DNA of 25,049 bases, from contig NZ_KQ961876.1 in NCBI RefSeq assembly GCF_001563665.1, forward strand, positions 9,706 to 34,754. Reading direction: 5' to 3'. Under the pieces are notes generated by a model that saw only the letters and a list, made by a program, of their open reading frames with translations, ran no database searches and was not told the origin of the DNA. This DNA comes from Gardnerella vaginalis. GTDB taxonomy: Bacteria > Actinomycetota > Actinomycetes > Actinomycetales > Bifidobacteriaceae. The number at the start of each line of letters is the position of its first letter. Position 1 is the first letter of the stretch. Positions 14,640 through 23,722 of the stretch are shown here, piece after piece. The position numbers and the translations under genes were made by a program.

Positions 14640-17276
14640 TTATAAACTTACTTTCATAGCATCAAGACACCAAGCATTTTCATAAGATACTTCTTTCCAA
14701 CTATTGTATCTTCCAGAAGTTCCTCCATGACCGCCGTCTGTTTGTATATACGCTATAGCGTCAATCCCAGATTCCTGTAAACGAGCTAACCATTTAATTG
14801 GCTCTGTAACAAGAACTCTAGTATCGTTCATAGAAGTAGTAATCAATATTTTTGGAAAATGATTCAAAGTATTTCCACAATTCTCACTCTTAGAATTACT
14901 TGAAAATTCAGGAATATTTTCGTAAGGAGAATAAGATTTCATATATTTATAATCTTCAACATTGTCTAAAGGATCTCCCCATTCATCCCATTCAGTTACA
15001 GTCAAAGGCAATGAAGTATCCAACATAGTTGTAAGAGAATCAACAAAAGGCACATCGGCTTCTATTCCAGAATAAAGATTAGGAGCCATATTTGCCACAG
15101 CTCCCATAAGAAGACCGCCAGCAGAACCTCCATTGGCAACAGTTTGTTCACAAGACGCATATCCTTGTTCTTGTAATGAATAAGTTGCATCAATAAAATC
15201 TTCAAAAGTATGCTTTTTATTACGTCGTCTACCTTGTTCATACCAAGCTCGACCCATTTCTCCACCGCCACGCACATGTACTTGCGCATACAAGACTCCG
15301 CGATCCAATAAACTTAATCTAGAAACACAAAACGCTGGATCTGAACTTATTTCATAAGCACCATAAGCAGTTATAAACATAGCGTTTGTATTAGCTACAG
15401 TATCGCGATTCCACACCAACGAAACAGGAACACGCTCACCATCTCTAGCAATAATCCAAACTCTGCGTTCAGCATAGCGATTCTCATCAAAATCGCCAAG
15501 AATTTTACCTTTTTTTAAAAGTCTATCTTCACCTGTTATTGGATTTAATTCACGCAATTGACCTAAAGTAGCATAACTAGAAAAAGCATAACGTAAACAT
15601 GGAGCTTCGTAAGATGGGTTTCCAACAGGGTAAATAGAATACAACCTATTAGCATTTACATCTTTTTGCGAGATTGTTTGAAGTTTTACTCTTGTTTGAA
15701 AACTAGAAGAATCTTTAGCAGAAGAATCTTTAACAGAAGAATTAGCATAACTTTCAGTTGAAGATTTATTGAAATCAAAGCATTCAGCGTCAAATGAAGA
15801 ACACTCAGCAAAGTCAGAACACTCAGCAGAATCTAAAATATTATTTACACAAATTTCTCTAAAATTCCACGGTCTTGCGTCAAGAAAATCTTTAACAGCT
15901 TCAGCCTTAGACACAACAGCCAAATGAGGCAAGCCATTTGCACGATAAGTTATCAATGCATAATTTTTATACATAGATAATCCATCAATACTTAAACCTA
16001 CGCATCCTTGCATAATACTTGGATTTTCAGCAGCAAAATAAGGAGTGCTAATTGGCATATTAGAAGCATCATGAATGACTTCATCACCTTTTTCGCATCC
16101 GTAAGGAGATCCGGAAGCAATACAAACTCCATCTCCAATATCGTATGGCATATTCTTACAAATAATGTCAAAATTATTTGAGTAAGAATTATTTACAGGA
16201 TTGCGCATATCAATAACATCAATCTCAAAATTAGGATTACGCGCATTATGGTTAATAATAACTAAAGGAATATCTTCACCATCTTCACCACCATGCTCAA
16301 AACAAGCAAAAGATACATCGTACTCAACTCCATCAATAGGATTAACAACCATGCGAAAATCGTCTTCTGGAGAACTTAAAGGAGTTATAAGCACTTTAGA
16401 AGTAGTCTTGGAATCACTACAAATTACTACATACCTATCATCAAAACTAATAGATGCATTTACCCAAAATCGCTCGTCTAATTCCTCATAAACTTTTACA
16501 TCACTACTTGTTGGTTCTCCTACTTTATGCCTGAAAACTTGATATGGACGCCATGCATCATCTAATCGCACATACCACACCCATTTTCCATCAGGAGAAA
16601 GAGATGCAGAAGAAATACCTTTCCAAGAATCATCTAATTGAGTATAAGTGACAGTTCTACGCTTTGAGGATGCAGATTCTTCAATGTGAAGATCGCGAAT
16701 ATAGTAGTCATATCGCTCGTCTCCATGAACATCTATTCCATAGAGCATGCGCATACCGTCTAAACTTACATCCATCCCACCTAGTCTAAAGAACGATGAA
16801 TTAGTAATATTGGCTTCTAAATTTGCATCAAAAATAACTTCTTCATAATCTGTAGTTCCAGGTTCTGCTTTTTCATCAATTACAGGCGCAACCCAATCAT
16901 CATCTTTAATAACTGGAATTCTGCACTGAATTGCATACTGACTCCCTTCACAAGTTCGCACATAATACCAATATCCATTCATTCGAGTTGGTACAGACAT
17001 ATCTGTTTCTTGTACTCTTGACTTCAATTCTTGAAATAATTTTTTACGCAATCCACTTAAATGCGCGACTTTAGACGAAGTGTACTTATTTTGAGCATCA
17101 ATATATTTACGAACAATAGGATTATTACAATCCTTCATCCAAGCATAATTATCTATAAAAATATCACCATGATATTCACGTTTTTCTGGAATTTTTTCAG
17201 CCACAGGAGGATTAACAGAATTATTTTCATCACATTTGGCACTAGAGTCACAATCGCAAGTATTAAAAATATCCAT
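14640..17276 (-). CDS. ptrB: Oligopeptidase B / protease II (S9A prolyl oligopeptidase family)
   Basis: A cytosolic serine peptidase that cleaves short peptides after basic residues in the known family. Counting from the GTG at 17288, the catalytic triad is Ser722 in GGSAGG, Asp822 in MNDTRV and His854 in DGGHGG. The N-terminal YHGDIFIDNYAW and beta-propeller (about 100-600) fit, and GGGEMGRAWYEQG lies in the hydrolase domain. 878-882 residues is long against about 690-720. Much of the excess is a Ser/Cys/Asp-rich block (about 485-530) in the propeller and a polar insert near 790-810. I prefer the ATG at 17276, with GGAAG upstream, over the in-frame GTG at 17288. A 15-bp tandem repeat at 15705-15749 encodes part of the insert. 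It follows the histidine kinase gene after 65 bases. Confidence 0.9.
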   Translation of the reverse strand: MDIFNTCDCDSSAKCDENNSVNPPVAEKIPEKREYHGDIFIDNYAWMKDCNNPIVRKYIDAQNKYTSSKVAHLSGLRKKLFQELKSRVQETDMSVPTRMNGYWYYVRTCEGSQYAIQCRIPVIKDDDWVAPVIDEKAEPGTTDYEEVIFDANLEANITNSSFFRLGGMDVSLDGMRMLYGIDVHGDERYDYYIRDLHIEESASSKRRTVTYTQLDDSWKGISSASLSPDGKWVWYVRLDDAWRPYQVFRHKVGEPTSSDVKVYEELDERFWVNASISFDDRYVVICSDSKTTSKVLITPLSSPEDDFRMVVNPIDGVEYDVSFACFEHGGEDGEDIPLVIINHNARNPNFEIDVIDMRNPVNNSYSNNFDIICKNMPYDIGDGVCIASGSPYGCEKGDEVIHDASNMPISTPYFAAENPSIMQGCVGLSIDGLSMYKNYALITYRANGLPHLAVVSKAEAVKDFLDARPWNFREICVNNILDSAECSDFAECSSFDAECFDFNKSSTESYANSSVKDSSAKDSSSFQTRVKLQTISQKDVNANRLYSIYPVGNPSYEAPCLRYAFSSYATLGQLRELNPITGEDRLLKKGKILGDFDENRYAERRVWIIARDGERVPVSLVWNRDTVANTNAMFITAYGAYEISSDPAFCVSRLSLLDRGVLYAQVHVRGGGEMGRAWYEQGRRRNKKHTFEDFIDATYSLQEQGYASCEQTVANGGSAGGLLMGAVANMAPNLYSGIEADVPFVDSLTTMLDTSLPLTVTEWDEWGDPLDNVEDYKYMKSYSPYENIPEFSSNSKSENCGNTLNHFPKILITTSMNDTRVLVTEPIKWLARLQESGIDAIAYIQTDGGHGGTSGRYNSWKEVSYENAWCLDAMKVSL

Positions 17277-17341
17277 ATTTTCTTCCACTCTTAATCCCCA
17301 ACAACTTAAACTTTCAATATTTTGACCTATAAAAGAGTATT

Positions 17342-18691
17342 TTACAATAAATCAGCACCAATCGGAGCTATAGGCAAAACAAAATTTACAGTTGTACCTT
17401 GATTAGGCTTACTCCACAAAGTAATCCAACCATTATGTGTTAATGCAACATGCTTCGCAATTGCCAACCCTAGACCAACACCGTCTTGACTATTATCGTT
17501 TTGATTACTAGAACGATAAAAACGTTCAAAAATACGCGATTGATCGCATAGCGGAATTCCAACACCGCAATCTACTACTTTAATAAGAGCATATTTTCCA
17601 CTCCCTGACACGACTGCTTTAATAGAAACAACGCCATTCTTATGAGAATAAACAATAGCATTTTCAACTAATTTACGAATAGCAGTACAAATCTGATTTT
17701 CATAACCTAAAACTTTCAAAGAAGACTCAGATTGGACTCTAATTTTCACACAGCAATTTTTAGCTAAAGAAACAACCTGATTTTTAACTTCATCAATAAT
17801 ATCTTTAACAGATAAAATACTTGAATCATTAGGATTTATAGGATCTTGAGCGCTGATTAAAAGCAACAAATCTTCTAACATATGTTCAAGACGCTTAGAC
17901 GATTTATTTGCGAGCGCAGCTACATTTTTTATTTTCTCTTCGCTTACATCACTTACACGCTCAAATTGCAAAACTTTAGTCAAATTTGAAATCATGCGAG
18001 TAGAACTTATAAGCTGATCAGAAACATTAGATATAAAATCTTCACGAGTTTGAGCAAAACGATGAGCAGCACTAGTATCTTCAATAATTACAACAATCAA
18101 GCCATTTCCAATACTTCCAACCGTAACATTAAGCCAATTAGGTCTAGTTACTGTTGATAAAGCAGATGTTTTACAATTCTCACAATTATCTCTAGACTCA
18201 TAAGAATCGTGATCTAAGCTAAAAACATCATCTTGAACATCAATATATCTGTCAGGAGTAGAAGTAACTAAATTAAAACGCTCACATGTTCCAGAAGAAC
18301 GAACATTATTAACTGCACGTATTACTTTTGGCTGAACAATCGAATCATCATCAGCAACAACTCCAAGCATATAAGCTTCAAAGCTTGCACGAATCACATC
18401 ATTTTCAGAATCAATTACAATAGTTGGAGAATTGAGCATAGCCAAAACTTTAGAAGCATCTTCGCTAATATCATCTGCGTTCGAGGAAGAATCATAAGGA
18501 ATATTATTTAGATTTGCTTTAGAAAATCTAAAAGATTTTAATATAAAACACTTAAATCTAGAAAAAAATTGAATAATGCAATTAGAGAGTGGCAAAAACC
18601 AATCCGATATAAGCATAAACAAAGCTAACAAGACGCATACAACAACAACGCCAAATACTATAAACACAACAGTTGAAGAATCTTGAGGCAT
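17342..18691 (-). CDS. SenX3/PhoR-like sensor histidine kinase with a degenerate H-box
   Basis: Layout: one transmembrane helix (about 8-34), a PAS-like segment (about 80-205), a dimerisation helix pair (about 208-285) and a HATPase domain (about 320-445). The ATPase side is intact: N-box KLVENAIVYS with Asn344, G1 DCGVGI (374-379), F-box IFERFYRSSN and G2 GVGLGLAIAKH (404-414). The H-box, normally FxxNVSHELKTP, reads FISNVSDQLISS: the phosphoacceptor His is Asp225 and the following HELKTP residues are also lost. The codon is GAT, one base from His CAT. No response regulator is nearby; the gene is divergent from phoU. It is probably a pseudokinase or an atypical member of the phosphate-sensing kinases. 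That it belongs to the HPK1a/SenX3 group is inferred from context and motif spacing. Confidence 0.82.
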   Translation of the reverse strand: MPQDSSTVVFIVFGVVVVCVLLALFMLISDWFLPLSNCIIQFFSRFKCFILKSFRFSKANLNNIPYDSSSNADDISEDASKVLAMLNSPTIVIDSENDVIRASFEAYMLGVVADDDSIVQPKVIRAVNNVRSSGTCERFNLVTSTPDRYIDVQDDVFSLDHDSYESRDNCENCKTSALSTVTRPNWLNVTVGSIGNGLIVVIIEDTSAAHRFAQTREDFISNVSDQLISSTRMISNLTKVLQFERVSDVSEEKIKNVAALANKSSKRLEHMLEDLLLLISAQDPINPNDSSILSVKDIIDEVKNQVVSLAKNCCVKIRVQSESSLKVLGYENQICTAIRKLVENAIVYSHKNGVVSIKAVVSGSGKYALIKVVDCGVGIPLCDQSRIFERFYRSSNQNDNSQDGVGLGLAIAKHVALTHNGWITLWSKPNQGTTVNFVLPIAPIGADLL

Positions 18692-18840
18692 ATTTTTATA
18701 ATCTCATATTTCTCACGTTTTAGTAACACTAAATAAAATATATTGTAATTCTTGTATCTCAGTTAATAAAATCCTAAGACAAATTAGAAACTTTTAACAA
18801 TTCACTCTAAAAAATCACAATCTTAGTTGTAAGCGTCACT

Positions 18841-18846
18841 TATAAT
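18841..18846 (+). promoter_or_regulatory. Candidate -10 element for phoU
   Basis: A perfect TATAAT lies 47 bases before the phoU start in the kinase-phoU divergent region (18692-18893). No good -35 hexamer is seen at normal spacing, so the promoter may be activator-dependent or miscalled. Confidence 0.4.
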
Positions 18847-18893
18847 TAGATAGAGCGCTTGCAAACAATTACGCGAACAAGAAAGGACACACC

Positions 18894-19574
18894 ATGAGAG
18901 TGATTTTCAACGAAGAGATGAAAGCCGTGGCTAAAGACTTAGAACGCATGGCTGAGCTTGTAGCAAAAGCCATGAACGATTCTGGAAACGCGTTAGTTAA
19001 AGCAGATATAGATCTTGCACAAGAAGTCATAGACCAAGATATAAAACTTGATGCACTAGAAGATAGAGTAATTGACCAATGCTTAACTTTGCTTGCAAGA
19101 CAAAATCCAGTTGCAACAGATTTGCGAGAAGTTGTAGCAACAATGCGACTAGCAACTACATTCGAACGCATGGGAGATCTAACAAGCCACATAGCACAAA
19201 TTACAAGACGAACTTGGCCTGATTCAGCAATACCTGAAGAAGCTAAAGATACTGTCACTTCGATGATCGATTTTCTGCACGTGCTTTCTGGACGACTAAC
19301 AGATATGCTTTCAAAGCATGATGTCGAAATTGCAAATGCAATAATAGATAGTGACGATACACTTGATAAGTTGCACGAGAAGATTTTCTCAACTGTTGAA
19401 AGTGATTCTTGGCATGGAACACGTAAACAACTTATTGATTTAGTTTTACTAAGCAGGTTTATTGAGCGTATTGGAGATCATTGCGTAGCTGCAGCAAGGC
19501 AAGTAGTGTTTATTGTTTCAGGTTTCGATCCGTCTAAGAAGCCAGAGCCAGATAAAGACACGATTGTTGAATAA
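18894..19574 (+). CDS. phoU: Phosphate-signalling protein PhoU
   Basis: A 226-residue all-helical protein made of two similar three-helix halves. In the known family it links the Pst phosphate transporter to the PhoR/SenX3 kinase and represses the phosphate response. Seen: metal-cluster motifs ERMGDLTSH and ERIGDHC, one in each half, and LAQEVIDQDIKLDALED. GAAAGGA is 7 nt before the ATG. No pst genes follow, so its usual transporter partner is elsewhere. It is divergent from the degenerate kinase, which suggests a preserved functional link between the two. A strong terminator closes the gene downstream. Confidence 0.93.
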   Translation: MRVIFNEEMKAVAKDLERMAELVAKAMNDSGNALVKADIDLAQEVIDQDIKLDALEDRVIDQCLTLLARQNPVATDLREVVATMRLATTFERMGDLTSHIAQITRRTWPDSAIPEEAKDTVTSMIDFLHVLSGRLTDMLSKHDVEIANAIIDSDDTLDKLHEKIFSTVESDSWHGTRKQLIDLVLLSRFIERIGDHCVAAARQVVFIVSGFDPSKKPEPDKDTIVE

Positions 19575-19613
19575 AGAGTTAATTACTAAATAACTAAAAT
19601 ACAAGCAAAATAC

Positions 19614-19657
19614 AAAAAAGTAGGTCTGCAAAGCTTGTTTTACAGACCTACTTTTTT
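19614..19657. terminator. Bidirectional intrinsic terminator between phoU and gpmA
   Basis: A 15-bp perfect stem: aaaaaagtaggtctg (19614-19628) pairs with cagacctactttttt (19643-19657) around a 14-base loop. T-runs are present on both strands, so it can end phoU and gpmA transcripts, which converge here. Confidence 0.9.
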
Positions 19658-19674
19658 AAAATAATAACAGACTA

Positions 19675-20415
19675 TTACTTTTGACCTTGAGCAGCAACAG
19701 CAGCAGCGCCAGCAGCAGCAGCTTCTGGATCCAAGTATTCACCACGAGGCTTAATTGGCTTAAAGTTTTCATCCAACTCGTAAAGCAAAGGAATAGCTGT
19801 AGGAATATTAACCTTTGAAATCTCTTCCTCGCTAAAGCCATCAAGCATCTTAACAATAGCGCGCAAGCTATTGCCATGAGCTGCAATCATTACAGTCTTG
19901 CCTGACTTAAGTTCTGGAATAATATCGGACTCCCAATAAGGTGTCACTCGAGTTACAACATTTGCCAAAGCCTCAGTTTCTGGGACTGGCTCCCCTGCAT
20001 AACGAGGATCATTAGATTGAGAATATTGATCGTTTGGATCAATCTCAGGAGGTGGAGTTGCGTAAGAACGACGCCAAATCATAAACTTCTCATCGCCATA
20101 TTCTTGACGAATTGCAGACTTGTTCTTACCTTGCAAAGCACCATAGTGACGCTCATTCAAACGCCAGCTCCTGCGAACTGGAATCCAAAGGCGATCTGCT
20201 GCATCAAGAGCATAATTTGCTGTATTGATAGCTCTACGAAGCAAAGAAGTGAACACGATGTCTGGAAGAACATTCTTCTCTTTAAGAAGCTCGCCACCAT
20301 GCTTAGCTTCCTCAACACCTTGCTCAGTCAGCGGTACATCAACCCAACCAGTAAACTGATTGGTTTTATTCCATGCGCTCTGACCATGTCGGAGCAATAC
20401 TAATTTATATGTCAT
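19675..20415 (-). CDS. gpmA: 2,3-bisphosphoglycerate-dependent phosphoglycerate mutase
   Basis: Interconverts 3- and 2-phosphoglycerate in glycolysis, here in the lower part of the bifid shunt. Seen: [10 protein letters not shown] with the phospho-accepting His10, [29 protein letters not shown], and [13 protein letters not shown] with the second catalytic His. 246 residues, full length; the C-terminus is Ala-rich ([15 protein letters not shown]). It lies 53 bases after lysS on the same strand, so it may be cotranscribed or have its own promoter in that gap. It converges on phoU with a shared terminator. Confidence 0.95.
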   Translation of the reverse strand: MTYKLVLLRHGQSAWNKTNQFTGWVDVPLTEQGVEEAKHGGELLKEKNVLPDIVFTSLLRRAINTANYALDAADRLWIPVRRSWRLNERHYGALQGKNKSAIRQEYGDEKFMIWRRSYATPPPEIDPNDQYSQSNDPRYAGEPVPETEALANVVTRVTPYWESDIIPELKSGKTVMIAAHGNSLRAIVKMLDGFSEEEISKVNIPTAIPLLYELDENFKPIKPRGEYLDPEAAAAGAAAVAAQGQK

Positions 20416-20468
20416 AATTACCTAGTCTATTCGTTTCGTACGACTACTTGCATTAAATTTTGCATCAA

Positions 20469-22142
20469 CTAGCGCAATGGCTTTACAAGTGGGAATGTAA
20501 TAGTTTCGCGAATAGTTGCACCAGTAAGCGCAATAAGCAAACGATCAATACCCATGCCCATTCCGCCTGCAGGAGGCATACCAACACCAAGAGCTTCAAT
20601 GAAGTCCTCGTCAATATCCATTGCTTCAACATCTCCAGCCAAAGCATCCTTAGCTTGAGCAACAAAACGTTCTCGCTGAACAACAGGATCATTAAGCTCT
20701 GAATAGCCGGTTGCAAGTTCGAATCCACGAACATACAAATCCCACTTCTCAACCATTCCAGGCTTCGTACGATGACCCTTAACAAGCGGGCTTGTTTCAA
20801 CTGGGAAGTCGCGCACAAATGTTGGCTCATAAAGCTTATCCTCGTAGAAATGCTCCCACAAGTGCTCAACCAACTTGCCGTGATTCTCAACTTCATCGCG
20901 CTCAACGCCGAGTTTATCTGCCAGTGTGCCTAAATGCTCAACAGAAGTTTCAGGAGTAATCTCTTCACCCAAAGCCTCGCTAAGCGAACCATACATTGTA
21001 ATTTGCTTCCACTCGCCACCGAAATCATATTCTTCGCCGTTAAGCAAAGTAACTTTAGTAGATCCGAAAGCGTCAATTGCAGATTTTTGAATCAATTCTT
21101 TAGTAAGATCTGCAATCGTATCGTATGTTCCATAAGCTTGATAAGCCTCAAGCATTGTAAACTCTGGAGCGTGAGTTGCATCCACACCTTCATTTCTAAA
21201 ATCACGATTGATTTCGAACACTCGCTCAATGCCACCAACCAAGCAACGCTTCAAGAAAAGCTCAGGAGCAATTCTCAAATAAAGATCAATATCAAAAGCG
21301 TTCATATGAGTAGTAAATGGTCGAGCTGCAGCGCCACCATGAACAGTTTGCAACATTGGAGTTTCAACTTCCAAGAAGTCATGACTGTCGAAGGTTCGGC
21401 GAAGAGAAGCAACAGCGCGAGAACGCTTGCGAACCATATCGCGAATCTTCTCATCTGCAATCATGCCAATATAAGGCTTACGTGTGCGAGTATCATCACT
21501 CAATTCCTTATGCAAAGCAGGAAGAGGTTGTAAAGCCTTAGCAGCAATCGCCCATTCGGTTACAAATACTGACAACTCGCCTGTTTTTGAAGAAATCACA
21601 CGACCACGCACATACAAGTGATCGCCTAAATCAACTATCTGCTTGAAGCTTTTAATGGATTCATCGCCAATTTCCTTCTTAGAAACCATAGCCTGAATCG
21701 TAGTTCCATCTCCAGCAGAAAGTTTCACGAAACACAATCCACCTGCATTACGCAAGAAAAGAACACGACCTGCAATACCAACCTCGGTATCAGTTTCTTC
21801 GCCAGCTTGAAGCTTACCATCAAACTGCTTACGAACATCATCAATAGTGTCCGTAACATTAAGATGAACTGGATAAGGCTGCACACCTTCCTTAAGCATC
21901 ATCGCACGCTTAGCAACACGCATTTGCACTTGCTCAGGATGCGCAAGTGGACCAAATTCCTTGTTACTTGGGTCTATTGCTTCATCAAGCGTTGCACCTT
22001 CATCAACTCGCTTAGCAATTGCTTCATCTTGTGCAAGCAGCATCTCAGCGCGCTCAACGGTGCCCATTTCATTTGTGTTATCTGTTTCTTCGTCTTCTGC
22101 AGCGTTTTGTGCGGCAGGCATTGCAGTATTCGTGTCAATCAT
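20469..22142 (-). CDS. lysS: Lysyl-tRNA synthetase, class II
   Basis: Charges tRNA-Lys. Seen: an N-terminal extension rich in acidic residues (1-60), an OB-fold anticodon-binding domain (about 120-200), class II motif 2 FEINRDFRNEG with THAPEFTMLE (309-331), and motif 3 GMGMGIDRLLIAL near the C-terminus. 557 residues against about 500 for typical bacterial LysS; the excess is the N-terminal acidic extension, also seen in actinobacterial relatives. Start ATG at 22142 lacks a clear ribosome site. It is followed by gpmA on the same strand, and a good promoter lies upstream near 22178-22206. Confidence 0.95.
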   Translation of the reverse strand: MIDTNTAMPAAQNAAEDEETDNTNEMGTVERAEMLLAQDEAIAKRVDEGATLDEAIDPSNKEFGPLAHPEQVQMRVAKRAMMLKEGVQPYPVHLNVTDTIDDVRKQFDGKLQAGEETDTEVGIAGRVLFLRNAGGLCFVKLSAGDGTTIQAMVSKKEIGDESIKSFKQIVDLGDHLYVRGRVISSKTGELSVFVTEWAIAAKALQPLPALHKELSDDTRTRKPYIGMIADEKIRDMVRKRSRAVASLRRTFDSHDFLEVETPMLQTVHGGAAARPFTTHMNAFDIDLYLRIAPELFLKRCLVGGIERVFEINRDFRNEGVDATHAPEFTMLEAYQAYGTYDTIADLTKELIQKSAIDAFGSTKVTLLNGEEYDFGGEWKQITMYGSLSEALGEEITPETSVEHLGTLADKLGVERDEVENHGKLVEHLWEHFYEDKLYEPTFVRDFPVETSPLVKGHRTKPGMVEKWDLYVRGFELATGYSELNDPVVQRERFVAQAKDALAGDVEAMDIDEDFIEALGVGMPPAGGMGMGIDRLLIALTGATIRETITFPLVKPLR

Positions 22143-22177
22143 AATCGTTAAGTGTAGTCAAAAGGGAATACAGCATG

Positions 22178-22206
22178 AAAATATAGAAATAAATTGTATG
22201 TGCCAA
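22178..22206 (-). promoter_or_regulatory. Promoter for lysS
   Basis: On the minus strand TTGGCA (22201-22206) and TATTTT (22178-22183) are 17 bp apart, giving a leader of roughly 30 bases before the lysS ATG. Confidence 0.5.
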
Positions 22207-22226
22207 CCTGTAACATTACGGACGTT

Positions 22227-22253
22227 GTTGAAACATTCATATGATTTTTCAAC
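22227..22253 (+). other. 7-bp inverted repeat just before tRNA-Pro
   Basis: gttgaaa (22227-22233) and tttcaac (22247-22253) could pair immediately upstream of the tRNA. It may be part of a precursor hairpin or a promoter-region site; it is too short for more. Confidence 0.35.
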
Positions 22254-22255
22254 AT

Positions 22256-22329
<74 letters not shown>

Positions 22330-22337
22330 CTTTTGGC

Positions 22338-22362
22338 AAAACGTTGATATATCAACGTTTTT
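22338..22362 (+). terminator. Palindromic terminator after tRNA-Pro
   Basis: aaaacgttgata (22338-22349) is followed directly by its exact reverse complement tatcaacgtttt, ending in a T5 run. A perfect 24-bp palindrome 8 bases after the tRNA; it probably ends the tRNA transcript. Confidence 0.7.
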
Positions 22363-22393
22363 AGCTTGTTCTTATGGTTCAAAAATAGGTCGA

Positions 22394-22414
22394 ATGTGCA
22401 AATGATGTGCAAAT
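22394..22414. repeat. 10-bp direct repeat downstream of tRNA-Pro
   Basis: atgtgcaaat occurs at 22394-22403 and 22405-22414. Together with the adjacent tRNA this could be the trace of an integration site, but no integrase is present. The stretch 22363-22507 otherwise holds nothing I can name. Confidence 0.3.
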
Positions 22415-22507
22415 AACTCACATTTACACAACAAATAAATGAACTCTGCTTTATGTAAATAAACTAAAACAAATCAACACTTAAAACTAGCGATTTAACT
22501 ACGAAAC

Positions 22508-23053
22508 TTATTGACGAGTAATTTGGCTCTCCACCCAATCGACAATATAAGGAGCGCATTGTTCAACTTGATTCATAGCTACTTCAAACTCTAGAGGACC
22601 TCCGTACCACGGATCAGCTAAATCAAGAAGCATTTCACGCCCGGTGGCAGGCTTTTGAATATATGGATCAAAAGAACGATACATATGCACAAGAGAACGC
22701 TTTTCAACTGGCAATAATCTAATCAACGAGCGCATATGCGAAGCTGTCATTGGCAAGAATAGGTTTGTTTCCGCGATCTCACTTGCATCAATACGGTGAG
22801 CAAAATGAGTTCTAGGCAAATTGTAACCACGCTTAATTAACTCTCTTTTAGCGCGATTGTCAATAGGATTACCATATTCTTCATCGCTAACACCACTCGA
22901 TTTAACAGCTACAACATCACCCAAACCTCTTAGCTGAAACTCGTTTCGCAAAACAATCTCCGCCATAGGAGAACGACAAATATTACCTGTACAAACAGTC
23001 ATAACAACATAAGGATTCTTAGCATCTACGTGAATTTTATTATCACAATTCAT
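22508..23053 (-). CDS. Low-molecular-weight protein tyrosine phosphatase
   Basis: A 181-residue LMW-PTP. The active-site loop VCTGNICRSPMAE has nucleophile Cys21 and phosphate-binding Arg27, and the general-acid Asp is in LADPWYGG. In the known family it dephosphorylates phosphotyrosine on proteins or acts with a BY-kinase in exopolysaccharide control; no such kinase is in the window. The start lies 12 bases after the folA stop, so thyA-folA-phosphatase is probably one transcript. Arsenate reductases share the fold, but the DPWYGG motif and CxxxxxR loop favour the phosphatase. Its substrate is unknown. Confidence 0.9.
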   Translation of the reverse strand: MNCDNKIHVDAKNPYVVMTVCTGNICRSPMAEIVLRNEFQLRGLGDVVAVKSSGVSDEEYGNPIDNRAKRELIKRGYNLPRTHFAHRIDASEIAETNLFLPMTASHMRSLIRLLPVEKRSLVHMYRSFDPYIQKPATGREMLLDLADPWYGGPLEFEVAMNQVEQCAPYIVDWVESQITRQ

Positions 23054-23065
23054 AATTCTGCCCCA

Positions 23066-23674
23066 TTATCTAACTGGTTTATAAACCATAAATTTATATT
23101 TTGCGAAAACTTTCTTTCCATCGACTTTCATTTCAGAAGTAATCCACTCGCCTTCGCGATCAACCTTCCACAAACCTTCATCTACGAGATGCATAATATT
23201 TGGAGCAAAAGTATCAGCATTCACTCTAAAATCAATTTGTGTTACATAAGCAGCATCAACAATATTAGAGTTAATTATCTCCTTAAATATTGACCCTCCT
23301 CCAATAATCCAAATCGCTACACCGTCTTTAGGTAAATCAATGCAATTTGGATGATTCTTATCTTCAATCCATTGATAAGCATAAGAAATAGCGTCATTTA
23401 TACTCGTAAAACTTTTTGCTCCATCAGGCATAAAATCAGGATTTCTAGACACAATAATATTTTCACGTCCCGGAAGAGGACGGAATTTTTCTGGCATAGA
23501 ATCCCATGTTCCACGACCCATAATCACAGGGCAACCAATTGTCATCTCCTTAAAATAGCGCAAATCCGGAGAAAGTCTCCAAGGCATACCACCATTTACT
23601 CCCATTGCACCAATGTTGCCTTCTAAATCTAGAGCTTGTCCCCAAATTAAACGTACTGGAATACCATTTAGCAT
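23066..23674 (-). CDS. folA: Dihydrofolate reductase
   Basis: Reduces dihydrofolate to tetrahydrofolate with NADPH, restoring the cofactor consumed by ThyA. Seen: IWGQALDLEGNIG, GGMPWRLSPDLRYFK with the active-site Asp37, VIMGRGTWDSMP, LPGRENIIVSRN and IWIIGGGSIFKE. 202 residues from the ATG at 23674, which has AGGAG 6 nt upstream; a seven-residue longer frame from TTG would place that ribosome site inside the coding region, so I exclude it. It follows thyA after 48 bases, the usual thyA-folA arrangement. Confidence 0.95.
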   Translation of the reverse strand: MLNGIPVRLIWGQALDLEGNIGAMGVNGGMPWRLSPDLRYFKEMTIGCPVIMGRGTWDSMPEKFRPLPGRENIIVSRNPDFMPDGAKSFTSINDAISYAYQWIEDKNHPNCIDLPKDGVAIWIIGGGSIFKEIINSNIVDAAYVTQIDFRVNADTFAPNIMHLVDEGLWKVDREGEWITSEMKVDGKKVFAKYKFMVYKPVR

Positions 23675-23722
23675 AAAAACTCCTAGGCGACTCAAATTCG
23701 CTAAAAATCAACAAAATAATAA

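Noticed and set aside
18869..19258. Minus-strand frame across the phoU start
   Set aside because: Antisense to phoU, with Ser/Ala-rich content typical of a shadow reading.
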